A stretch of 8,051 nucleotides of DNA from JAVBNU01 sp031551265 (GCA_031551265.1 JAVBNU010000034.1:1-8051), one strand, 5' to 3'. Positions 1 through 6,128 are shown, numbered from the stretch's first letter. Notes: generated by a model not told the origin, from the sequence alone. Program-made: numbers and translations.

Positions 1-1494
1 AATAACATCTGCAAAACATATTTGTCTTAAAAGTTGATACTTAACATCGGAATTTGATGATTGCTGAATATTTTTAATTTGAGCATCTATTCGAGAAGAA
101 AGCATTTCCCCCTGAGTTAATAAATAAATATATTCTATAAGAAGTTTTTTCTCCGCAACTTGTTCCCAATAATATTGCCAATTTTTGGCTGAAGAATATA
201 ATTTATTTATTTTTTTTAAATTATCATATATATCTTCAGCTTCAGTGGCATCTAAGTCAATATGGATAATCTGTAAACTTTTTAAATAACTTTGATCGCC
301 AGCAAATAAATACCAATCATCTTCGCGAGTTGTAAGTAATAGTTTATAATTAATCCCAACCTTTTCACTAAGAAGCTGAGCTAATGAATTCCATTCTTTT
401 AATTGAGCATCTAAATTATCTACAAGAATTAAAAGTTTTTCACCTATTTTTATTCTTGATCTACAATATTCAACAATATTGTCAAGTTCTTTTTTATCAC
501 CACACCATTGTAATTTATAGATAGTGTAGTCAGTTCTTAAATTATAAGCTACTTGTAAAGCAAGTGTTGTTTTACCTTGTCCGCTGGATGATTTAATAAC
601 GGTTATTTTGTTCTTTTCAATGGATGTTTGTATTTTTTGTTCTATAATTCTTCTTCTAACAGGTAGTTTCTGTACAATATCAATAGGTTCTGCCTTTTTG
701 CCAGCATAATAATCCATGGAATTCGAGTTTTCAACATTTTCAAAGTTAATTTTCTGTATCCATTTATATGCAGGATTATGGCTTCCTTTATTAATTTCAT
801 CTTTCACCAATTGTACACACTGTTTTAATTCAGAAAAAGATATTGCTTCCCTATTTAATATTTTTTCGTAGCAAAAATAATATAGACCATTAGCATATAG
901 AACTTCATTTCCTGTCTTAATGTCATATTTTGAAATTAGTATATTTTCTATATCACAGGCTAATCGATCTTTTTTAACATTTTCAAAAAACAAATGGCTT
1001 AAAAAGTCATGGAAATCATATTTAGCCCAATTCCAAGTAGGATTTTCATGAGTAATGTCTTGAATGATTTTTTGCCAATATTTTTCAGATTTATCATCTA
1101 AATTCTTGTTTATTATTTTTTGAAAATTTCCACCACAAAGATCAAAATCATATACCAATTTAAATTGTCTAGTTGTATCGGTTAAATATATTTCTAAAAA
1201 ATTTTTTAATACTTTTTTTAGAAAACTAGCATCTTGTTTATTTTTCGATTCTTTTAATTGTATATGATAAATCTGTTGATTATCGGTTGTTATGCAATTA
1301 TATGTATCAATATCTTCAATTCCATCTAATTTAACTTTTTTATTTTCATTATCAACAAAATTCAGAATTGTAAAACAAGAATATAAAATCTGGTAAGCAA
1401 AGCCACTTAGAGCATATTTCCCTCCTAGTTTTTCTTCCTCGATTGTGGAAATACTCTTTTTCTTTTTTATTTTTTTAATTTTGTTTTTAGGCAT
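1..1494 (-). CDS. Cap4-like nuclease / STAND NTPase fusion, Avs-like defence protein (3' part beyond window)
   Basis: The frame is open from an ATG at 1494 to the left edge (498 codons), so the C-terminus is missing. Residues 25-120 look like the Cap4/DUF4297 endonuclease: GFAYQ at 31-35, acidic IEDID at 59-63 and the QLK triplet at 79-81, the Q-x-K form of a PD-(D/E)XK site. From about 280 there is a P-loop NTPase: Walker A SSSGQGKTT at 302-310, Walker B LLILVDN at 354-360, and an LLLTTR stretch at 385-390 like the sensor of NB-ARC/STAND ATPases. In the Avs family an N-terminal effector is joined to a STAND ATPase and a C-terminal repeat region that senses phage proteins; the sensor would lie outside this window. 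The start has AAGGAA 8-9 nt upstream, and a TAG lies upstream in frame. The first Walker A residue is Ser, not Gly/Ala. The fusion is read directly; the antiviral role is inferred. A different NTPase-coupled DUF4297 protein is the main alternative. Confidence 0.75.
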   Translation of the reverse strand, partial: MPKNKIKKIKKKKSISTIEEEKLGGKYALSGFAYQILYSCFTILNFVDNENKKVKLDGIEDIDTYNCITTDNQQIYHIQLKESKNKQDASFLKKVLKNFLEIYLTDTTRQFKLVYDFDLCGGNFQKIINKNLDDKSEKYWQKIIQDITHENPTWNWAKYDFHDFLSHLFFENVKKDRLACDIENILISKYDIKTGNEVLYANGLYYFCYEKILNREAISFSELKQCVQLVKDEINKGSHNPAYKWIQKINFENVENSNSMDYYAGKKAEPIDIVQKLPVRRRIIEQKIQTSIEKNKITVIKSSSGQGKTTLALQVAYNLRTDYTIYKLQWCGDKKELDNIVEYCRSRIKIGEKLLILVDNLDAQLKEWNSLAQLLSEKVGINYKLLLTTREDDWYLFAGDQSYLKSLQIIHIDLDATEAEDIYDNLKKINKLYSSAKNWQYYWEQVAEKKLLIEYIYLLTQGEMLSSRIDAQIKNIQQSSNSDVKYQLLRQICFADVI

Positions 1495-1513
1495 AAACTT
1501 TTTCCTTACAGCT

Positions 1514-1519
1514 ATTATA
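1514..1519 (-). promoter_or_regulatory. -10 hexamer for the STAND gene
   Basis: A perfect TATAAT on the minus strand, 20 nt upstream of the ATG. No good -35 hexamer is present at 16-18 nt spacing. If it is used, the transcript would begin just before the AAGGAA ribosome site (1502-1507) and have an extremely short leader. A more distant promoter is equally possible. Confidence 0.3.
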
Positions 1520-1583
1520 CTACAATTATTTCCATACCCCTCTGACGAATTCGTTTTAAAAGCCTTATGCTATATGCACAAAT

Positions 1584-1611
1584 TTGTCCTAAATCATTTA
1601 TTTTCTATAAT
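1584..1611 (+). promoter_or_regulatory. Candidate promoter for the HsdR_N-like nuclease gene
   Basis: TTGTCC at 1584-1589 (4/6 match to TTGACA), a 16-nt spacer and a perfect TATAAT at 1606-1611. A second TATAAT at 1665-1670 lacks a recognisable -35 and may be an additional start. Both point at the gene starting at 1746. Confidence 0.4.
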
Positions 1612-1745
1612 CCCGAATATACTGAGAGTTTTAACCAGATACCCTTTCCTCTGTATCTTTATAGTATAATTCTGCAATGAACACAATTATATTCAGATTA
1701 ACATTGTTCATAAAAATGCAATCGTATTAGTTGAGGTATGAATAA

Positions 1746-3422
1746 ATGTATAAATACAAAGAACCGTTGTCAGATGAAAATCGAAAGACTCTTGAAAGTT
1801 TTTCTGAAAAAGATTTTTCAAATTATTCAGAAGCCGACATCAGGGAAGAAGTTATTGCGCCTTTAGTGAAAATGTTGGGATATGAGAAAAATACTGATTA
1901 TGAAGTCGAACGTGAAGAAAGTTTTCAAAAAGATAAAATATTCCTTAAAGCAGGTAGTAAAGAAAAATTACAATTGGATTATTTATGCAATATTAGAAAA
2001 AATAACTTTTGGCTGATTGAAGCGAAAAATGGAGAGAAAAAAGATATTTCAGAAGAAGAACTCCAGCAGGCTTATTTATATTCATTACACCCCAAAGTGA
2101 ATTGTCGATATTTCGCAGTCACAAATGGTTGGTTTTTTAATCTATATGACAGAAACAAATACCTAATTGATGATAATGCAGATATTTTTAACCCCATATT
2201 ATCTATCAACCATGCGGAATATAATACTAAATTTGACTTACTATATTCCAAAATTGGATCATCAAATGTGCTTTTTAACGTAAAGGAAGAATGTTTGCTC
2301 AATGAAATTGAAAAAACACTTTCTTCAGAAGTTTATTTAAATCGCCTAAGCTATTTTGAGACCAAAGTGAAGAATGTAATTCAAAAATCAGAAAGAGAAG
2401 TATATCGTAATATCGGCAAAATTATGAATCGAAACGAAGGATCGTATGAAAGCTTTTTAAAGACCTTGCAGCTTCGTGATTTGATAAATACTGTTTTCGG
2501 ACAAAGAAATACCAACGGCAATATTGACATTGGTTGTCAAATAATCAAAGAAAAGTTAATGGAATTAAAAAATTGCTATTCCGATGATCGTTCACCATAT
2601 GATTCGTTCATTAGAGAATTACTGCCTATTAACAATCCTTACTGTATGGAAATATTTGATCCAACATACATATACAGTGTGATAGCCTTGCTAATATCTT
2701 TTAACTTTGATGAAGATTATAGTAGCCATTGGTGCAATTACAATGGTAAAAAAATGTACCTACCAGAGCTCTTAGAAGAATATTTGTTTGATTTATATAA
2801 TTTTTTTCCAAAGAAACCACTAACAAGATTAAACATAAGGTTGTTTCCACTGATATACAGAGAATCAAAAATGATAGTCTATGGCTTGCCACCTGTTAAT
2901 GCTTTAGCAAGGTTTAGAATGGAATCTAAAGAATATAGACTCACCGAAGAGGAGTTAGGATTGGCATTTTATTCAAAAGGACATGAACTCATAAGACTTG
3001 CAGAAAATATAACATTTCAAAGAATGAAAACCATTCTCTCAACTATGCTTAATAAAAATGAGATATTGAAAACCAAGGTAAAGCAAGACATTATGAAAAT
3101 CGAAAGTTCTCTTGATGCGCTTGCGCAACAAATAAACTATGAAAATATGATTAAAGAGCTACCTAAAGATGAAAAGGATGGAATGTTGGCTATAGATGGT
3201 GATCACAATAATCCATGGAGGCTAATATTTTCTGCCACTTCTGTTGTTTTGCCAACTAATTATGTGCACTCAGATAGATGCAGAGAGCAGATAGACAAAA
3301 TTAACAGGATTGGCTTTAACTATTATATAAATACTGAACTAGATGAAGAAGCATTAACCGAACATAATAGAGTTTTAGAAATTCTTAAATATGACTTTGA
3401 TGTCAAAGAAAGTATTTTATAA
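1746..3422 (+). CDS. Stand-alone HsdR_N-like PD-(D/E)XK nuclease with unknown C-terminal region
   Basis: 558 residues. The N-terminal ~150 residues match the fold of the HsdR_N domain of type I restriction subunits: a helix with DIREEVIAPL at 31-40, then D78 in LQLDYL, the E92-A-K94 pair in IEAKN, and a Q-rich helix at 105-112 running into YSLHP. This gives the expected D-x13-E-x-K metal site. VTNG at 125-128 followed by FFNLYD is also typical of this family. None of the helicase motifs of a full HsdR (usually about 1000 residues) follows. Residues ~180-558 are mainly helical and charged, and I do not recognise them. GAGG at 1733-1736 sits 9 nt before the ATG at 1746; the ATG at 1738 is out of frame and too close to it. 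No HsdM or HsdS is present, so classical type I restriction is unlikely. A defence nuclease is inferred from the domain and the divergent Avs-like neighbour. Confidence 0.75.
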   Translation: MYKYKEPLSDENRKTLESFSEKDFSNYSEADIREEVIAPLVKMLGYEKNTDYEVEREESFQKDKIFLKAGSKEKLQLDYLCNIRKNNFWLIEAKNGEKKDISEEELQQAYLYSLHPKVNCRYFAVTNGWFFNLYDRNKYLIDDNADIFNPILSINHAEYNTKFDLLYSKIGSSNVLFNVKEECLLNEIEKTLSSEVYLNRLSYFETKVKNVIQKSEREVYRNIGKIMNRNEGSYESFLKTLQLRDLINTVFGQRNTNGNIDIGCQIIKEKLMELKNCYSDDRSPYDSFIRELLPINNPYCMEIFDPTYIYSVIALLISFNFDEDYSSHWCNYNGKKMYLPELLEEYLFDLYNFFPKKPLTRLNIRLFPLIYRESKMIVYGLPPVNALARFRMESKEYRLTEEELGLAFYSKGHELIRLAENITFQRMKTILSTMLNKNEILKTKVKQDIMKIESSLDALAQQINYENMIKELPKDEKDGMLAIDGDHNNPWRLIFSATSVVLPTNYVHSDRCREQIDKINRIGFNYYINTELDEEALTEHNRVLEILKYDFDVKESIL

Positions 3423-3439
3423 TATTCGCTACATCCTTA

Positions 3440-3460
3440 TTTCCCTGTTCTTTCCCTGTT
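3440..3460. repeat. Tandem TTTCCCTGTT repeat
   Basis: TTTCCCTGTT occurs at 3440-3449 and 3451-3460, separated by one C (11-bp period). The second copy can also pair with AGGGAA at 3470-3475 to give a 6-bp stem with a 12-nt loop. There is no T-tract, so it is not an obvious terminator. Confidence 0.6.
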
Positions 3461-3548
3461 AGTTGCTCTAGGGAATCTGCGTCAAAACCGTTGCTACGCC
3501 TGTGCGAAAATTATCAAAAAAATCACAATACCCTGTAAAATCCGAAGA

Positions 3549-3579
3549 ATTCCCAGTAAATCTCCATTTATCAGGGAAT
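3549..3579. repeat. 12-bp imperfect hairpin
   Basis: ATTCCC (3549-3554) pairs with GGGAAT (3574-3579). After a small A versus CA bulge, GTAAAT (3556-3561) pairs with ATTTAT (3566-3571) with one G-T wobble, leaving a CTCC loop. A related unit, CCCTGTAAAATCC, lies about 21 nt upstream at 3531-3543. No T-tract follows on either strand, so a REP-like or element-end hairpin fits better than a terminator. Confidence 0.6.
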
Positions 3580-3662
3580 GGACTTAAGGCATTGTGCTGT
3601 AATGACCACAAGTATTGATAAAATGTGACATGCTTTAAATAATAATAAAAATACATATATCA

Positions 3663-3691
3663 TTGATTTTTCGAATGCTTATCTGTATTAT
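3663..3691 (+). promoter_or_regulatory. Promoter of the 197-residue leader protein gene
   Basis: TTGATT at 3663-3668, a 17-nt spacer and TATTAT at 3686-3691. This is the best sigma-70-type promoter in the window, with a predicted start near 3698 and a ~29-nt leader carrying a strong purine-rich ribosome site before the ATG at 3727. Confidence 0.55.
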
Positions 3692-3703
3692 TTTATATAC
3701 AGA
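3682..3703. promoter_or_regulatory. Palindromic operator candidate over the -10
   Basis: Perfect 7-bp arms TCTGTAT (3682-3688) and ATACAGA (3697-3703), separated by 8 nt. They overlap the -10 hexamer and the predicted transcription start, which is a classic repressor position. The CTG...CAG spacing is 14 nt, longer than the 10 nt of the enterobacterial LexA box, so the binding protein is unknown. Confidence 0.4.
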
Positions 3704-3726
3704 CAGAGAAAATCAAGAGGAAGGCA

Positions 3727-4320
3727 ATGAGAATCACACCCTTAATGGTAAGTAATTTAGCTTCACCGATTCAGTCAGGCACTGCAAATCGGGAAACTCA
3801 ACCTGCGAATTATACGTTGCCACGGGTGAACAAGTGCGATACAATCAGCTTTAGCGGAGGTGGTATGGCTAAATATCTTCCTGAATATTTCAAACAGCAC
3901 TCGGTGTTAAAAAACTATATACCATCTAAGCTGGAGAGAGCTTATCATAAAGCCCTACATGCATTAGTGGAATTTGCTGAACGTCCTTATGTCGAAGAAG
4001 AGTTTACAAAATTAACTAAAGTTTATAGCACAGCCGAAAATGCCGCCGCAGGGAAAAATGCGAAAGATGCACTAAAGGGGAAACCATACAGAGATGGCGA
4101 AATATACCTTTTTTCGACCTTGCTTGAAGCAAATGGTAAGCTGACAGACGGAAAAGTAAAAAGCTATTTACATGACCAGCTACGCATTGATTTTGCGTGG
4201 AGTGACATTGGAGAAGGCTTTTTAGATGCACCTTTAAAATTTTATGATACTTATCATTTCAATGACCCTCTTATGAATCGCCGCTTGGCAACTTTTGTAA
4301 AAATTGCTCGAGGCGATTGA
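3727..4320 (+). CDS. Hypothetical protein with ISFSGG-type N-terminal leader (197 aa)
   Basis: I do not recognise this family. The first ~38 residues are polar, Ser/Thr/Asn/Pro-rich and lack a hydrophobic signal peptide; they end in the motif ISFSGG at 40-45. From about residue 50 the protein becomes a compact, mostly helical and charged domain with aromatic-rich C-terminal stretches (DFAWSD, FYDTYHFND). It has a single Cys at 37 and no transmembrane segment. The start is well supported: GAGGAAGG ends 3 nt before the ATG, with a promoter and a palindrome upstream. It converges with the next gene, their stops being only 25 nt apart. The leader resembles those of the proteins at 4346-5260 and 6129-7211, while the bodies differ. 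A role in export, sorting or host-cell interaction is possible but unproven. Confidence 0.8.
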   Translation: MRITPLMVSNLASPIQSGTANRETQPANYTLPRVNKCDTISFSGGGMAKYLPEYFKQHSVLKNYIPSKLERAYHKALHALVEFAERPYVEEEFTKLTKVYSTAENAAAGKNAKDALKGKPYRDGEIYLFSTLLEANGKLTDGKVKSYLHDQLRIDFAWSDIGEGFLDAPLKFYDTYHFNDPLMNRRLATFVKIARGD

Positions 4321-4345
4321 GAAAAATTTGACCCTAAAATTGCTC

Positions 4346-5260
4346 TTATCGTGAAACAGGAGTAACTTGCTTTGTTATCAGCCTGAATTGAAACGGATTT
4401 CCTTTTGTATCTACAATGTCTAAAAGTGTATCAGGTATTAAATCTTCAATGAGTTGAAACTTCGCTTCGTGAGGAAAAAGTACCTCAGTTGAACAATCGT
4501 TTTTGTCTACATGTCTTTTAAATACTGAGCTTCCGAATTCAACTTTACCAAGCTCACGATAGTCAAATCCTACGAGTTCCATATCTTTTGTTGTTTTAAT
4601 CGCAAACAAAGTGCTGTCTTGTATGGAACCGCTAAATGAGGGGGCTTCAATTTGTGCCGCTTTATCACTGTGTACTCTGCTTAAAAAGCCTTCTTCGATT
4701 TTCAGCATTTCATTAATTCCGCCTCTTGCAGCTGCTGCCGGCATATTTTCAATGTTAGGATTGCTTATTTGTAACACATCGCCCTTTTTTGATGGACTAT
4801 GTACCGAGATTGTTCTTGTCAAAAAAGTATCACCCTCTTTGATTTTTATTAAGCTATTTTTACAAGTATCATTGATTCTAGCCATATATACTTTCATCGC
4901 TTCGGGGGCATCTTTTAATTTTTCATAAAATCTGTGTATCCATATATTGAAAATTTCAACATCAGTCAGACTCTCTGCCTTTTTTCCTTCTTTAAGAGCT
5001 TTAATAAGGTCAACTGCATCGATTCTAGTCAAACCTTTAAGACCTTCTGCAATTTTTTCCATATTTACACGACCGCCAAAAGAAACCTCTTTATCAGTCT
5101 GTACAGGCTTTTGAGAGCTAACGAAACAATCTCTTTCAGGCGAGCGCTCAAGATTATTAACTGTGTTTATGCTCTGTTCTTGATTTACGGCTCTAGCACT
5201 GGGGCTAAAAGTTGGCGCAACATAATTTATTCCTGATACTGATGCAATCGGCGATACCAC
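4346..5260 (-). CDS. Hypothetical protein with VSFGGR-type N-terminal leader (304 aa)
   Basis: Unrecognised family. The start is a GTG at 5260 with AGGAAGGA 7-9 nt upstream; the ATG at 5280 is out of frame. Residues 1-58 are a low-complexity polar leader beginning VSPIASVSG, close in style to TPLMVSN in the convergent protein, and ending in VSFGGR at 59-64. Residues ~66-140 are helical and charged (MEKIAEGLKGL, IDAVDLIKALK). From ~140 the sequence looks beta-rich, with a Gly/Ala-rich segment AAAARGG near 183-189 and an SFSGS at about 218. There is no signal peptide or membrane segment. A 380-nt gap separates it from the cupin gene, so it probably has its own promoter, but none was clear. It is a real gene by length, start site and codon pattern; its function is unknown. 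Confidence 0.78.
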   Translation of the reverse strand: MVSPIASVSGINYVAPTFSPSARAVNQEQSINTVNNLERSPERDCFVSSQKPVQTDKEVSFGGRVNMEKIAEGLKGLTRIDAVDLIKALKEGKKAESLTDVEIFNIWIHRFYEKLKDAPEAMKVYMARINDTCKNSLIKIKEGDTFLTRTISVHSPSKKGDVLQISNPNIENMPAAAARGGINEMLKIEEGFLSRVHSDKAAQIEAPSFSGSIQDSTLFAIKTTKDMELVGFDYRELGKVEFGSSVFKRHVDKNDCSTEVLFPHEAKFQLIEDLIPDTLLDIVDTKGNPFQFRLITKQVTPVSR

Positions 5261-5426
5261 AAAAAAGTCCTTCCTACCATTTCAAGTCTAAGAACTCTAT
5301 CGGTAGCCAAGGCAAAAAACTTTAGGATTTTTCAGAAAAGCGTTACAAATTTTAATAGTTTGTATCGGCTTGATTCAGGGAGTTTGTATTGGAGAATTGT
5401 GCTGTCTAGACTAAATCCTCCAAATG
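5261..5426. other. Intergenic leader or possible small RNA region
   Basis: No protein gene is visible. On the minus strand this is the DNA before the GTG of the 304-residue protein, with its ribosome site (AGGAAGG) at 5269-5275. It contains an inverted repeat TACAAA (5344-5349) / TTTGTA (5359-5364), and a TTGGAG (5389-5394) / CTCCAA (5418-5423) stem directly before a plus-strand terminator. That order would suit a short plus-strand RNA, but no convincing plus-strand promoter was found. Confidence 0.3.
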
Positions 5427-5460
5427 AAAACCCTTCACTTTATGTGAGGGGTTTTTATTT
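5427..5460 (+). terminator. Rho-independent terminator
   Basis: A 10-bp stem, AACCCTTCAC (5429-5438) with GTGAGGGGTT (5444-5453) and one G-T wobble, can be extended by two A-T pairs. It has a 5-nt TTTAT loop and a T-tract TTTTTATTT on the plus strand. Read on the minus strand the tail is only TTTTCATTT, so it could act weakly there as the terminator of the cupin transcript. No plus-strand gene lies immediately upstream. Confidence 0.75.
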
Positions 5461-5643
5461 GAGTTAAATTCCTGACGAGAACTGCAAAGCAGAGCTTTGC
5501 CATTGTTCGAGCGCGAGTGAGCAGAGGCTGAAGTGGCGGAAACGATGAGTTTTCGACACGTAACGCCGTTTATCGCGAACGAGCATGACAGTCACGTATC
5601 TCCCAATCTTTTATTTATGCGGGCTAGCCGGCTCGCGCAACAA
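5461..5643. repeat. GC-rich palindromic intergenic segment
   Basis: About 180 nt visibly richer in G+C than its surroundings. It contains a 7-bp inverted repeat GCAAAGC-AGA-GCTTTGC (5484-5500), a near-identical direct repeat CGCGAGTGAGCA (5512-5523) / CGCGAACGAGCA (5574-5585), the palindrome TGACAGTCA (5586-5594) and, at its right end, an inverted-repeat copy. It looks like a dispersed intergenic repeat and not a gene. The plus-strand frame starting at 5533 is mostly antisense to the cupin gene. Confidence 0.45.
5621..5642 (+). repeat. Left imperfect inverted repeat flanking the cupin gene
   Basis: A 22-bp GC-rich segment ending in CAACA, one base before the cupin stop codon. It matches the reverse complement of 6099-6119 at about 17 of 22 positions with one gap; the shared blocks are GGCT, GCC, GCTCG and CAACA. 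It contains the perfect palindrome GGCTAGCC. Confidence 0.5.
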
Positions 5644-6069
5644 TTATTTCTCGTACACGGAAAGAGGCATATCTTTTTTGCCAACATAAAAAACAATTAT
5701 TTCGACAGGTTCTTTTCCTGTATTTTTACCATAATGGTAAGTATTCACAACTTCAGCGAGTGCATCACCCGCTTTTAGGAGACATTGTTCGCCATTTTTT
5801 TTATAAACTGTCAATTCACCGCTCGCAAGATAAGCGACATTCAACATCGGATGCTTGTGCACCGGCAAAACGGCGTTTGGAGGAATCGTGATTTTTACAA
5901 CTGTGATTTCAGGTGCATTGATTTTTAAGGGTGCATAGCTTGTGCCATCCCAAGTTTTTTGGGTGCGCAAAAGAATTTTGCTTTCAATTTGAGGCATACT
6001 CTCATCCGCAAAAGCGATATTTGCAAACGTTAAAAATATGGTGAAAATCAACAAAACTTTTTTAAACAT
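5644..6069 (-). CDS. Secreted single-domain cupin protein
   Basis: A 141-residue protein from the ATG at 6069. This start gives a clean Sec signal peptide (MFKK, hydrophobic core, AFA cleavage after residue 21), while the longer frame from 6099 adds an unlikely hydrophobic MILFFYYNIF stretch. The cupin core has H71-K-H73-P in motif 1, the strand VAYLASGELTVYK (78-90) and GDALAEVVNTYH (101-112) in motif 2, with H112 as the third metal ligand. The usual motif 1 glutamate is replaced by Asn (N77), as I recall for the small periplasmic cupins with a PxNAGYVLSGEL sequence. The substrate is unknown; a metal-binding extracytoplasmic role is expected. The gene lies between two imperfect inverted repeats and has no Shine-Dalgarno sequence. 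Confidence 0.85.
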   Translation of the reverse strand: MFKKVLLIFTIFLTFANIAFADESMPQIESKILLRTQKTWDGTSYAPLKINAPEITVVKITIPPNAVLPVHKHPMLNVAYLASGELTVYKKNGEQCLLKAGDALAEVVNTYHYGKNTGKEPVEIIVFYVGKKDMPLSVYEK

Positions 6070-6075
6070 AAAAAT

Positions 6076-6104
6076 ATTATAATAAAAAAATAAAATCATG
6101 TTGA
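6076..6104 (-). promoter_or_regulatory. Candidate promoter of the cupin gene
   Basis: Minus strand: TCAACA (6099-6104, 4/6 match to TTGACA), a 17-nt spacer and a perfect TATAAT (6076-6081). The predicted start falls at or within a base or two of the ATG at 6069, which would make a leaderless mRNA and fits the absence of a ribosome site. The -35 lies in the tip of the right inverted repeat. Confidence 0.4.
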
Positions 6105-6119
6105 CGAGCTGGCGAGCCT
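6099..6119 (-). repeat. Right imperfect inverted repeat flanking the cupin gene
   Basis: A 21-bp segment reading TGTTG, CGAGC, GGC and AGCC on the plus strand, the inverted partner of 5621-5642. It lies between the cupin gene and the stop codon of the 360-residue protein (6129). Confidence 0.5.
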
Positions 6120-6128
6120 ACCCCACAA

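Larger units (their letters stand above)
1495..1745. promoter_or_regulatory. Divergent promoter region between the two defence-type genes
   Basis: This 251-nt AT-rich gap separates two divergently read genes. No credible gene lies within it. Three TATAAT hexamers are visible: one on the minus strand at 1514-1519, facing the STAND gene, and two on the plus strand at 1606-1611 and 1665-1670, facing the nuclease gene. Divergent promoters in a shared gap would allow joint control, but no clear operator palindrome was found. Confidence 0.5.
3423..3662. other. Gene-free stretch with hairpins and repeats
   Basis: About 240 nt without a credible gene. A short minus-strand frame (3468-3656) has no ribosome site and no recognisable product. 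The stretch is built from related TTCCCTG / AGGGAA words in both orientations, described in separate entries. It lies exactly where the defence-type genes give way to the hypothetical-protein region, so it could be a dispersed intergenic repeat or the scar of an insertion boundary. Confidence 0.45.

Noticed and set aside
1445..1669. Short Phe/Leu-rich plus-strand frame (74 aa)
   Set aside because: It is antisense to the start of the STAND gene and runs over AT-rich promoter DNA. Its hydrophobic look comes from poly-T, and there is no ribosome site.
1746..3422. Complete type I restriction HsdR
   Set aside because: Only the N-terminal nuclease domain is present. There are no helicase motifs, the length is 558 residues and no hsdM or hsdS is found.
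3468..3656. 62-aa minus-strand frame in the repeat region
   Set aside because: It has no ribosome site and no recognisable domain, and it spans the hairpins. The DNA structure explains the region better than a protein does.
3683..3702. LexA/SOS box
   Set aside because: The ends CTGTAT...ATACAG look SOS-like, but the CTG-to-CAG spacing is 14 nt, not 10, and no SOS gene is nearby.
5533..5778. 81-aa plus-strand frame
   Set aside because: Its second half is antisense to the well-supported cupin gene and its first half lies in the GC-rich repeat block.
5644..6099. Cupin start at the ATG at 6099
   Set aside because: It adds ten hydrophobic residues ahead of a normal MFKK signal peptide and overlaps the likely promoter. 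It is kept only as an alternative.
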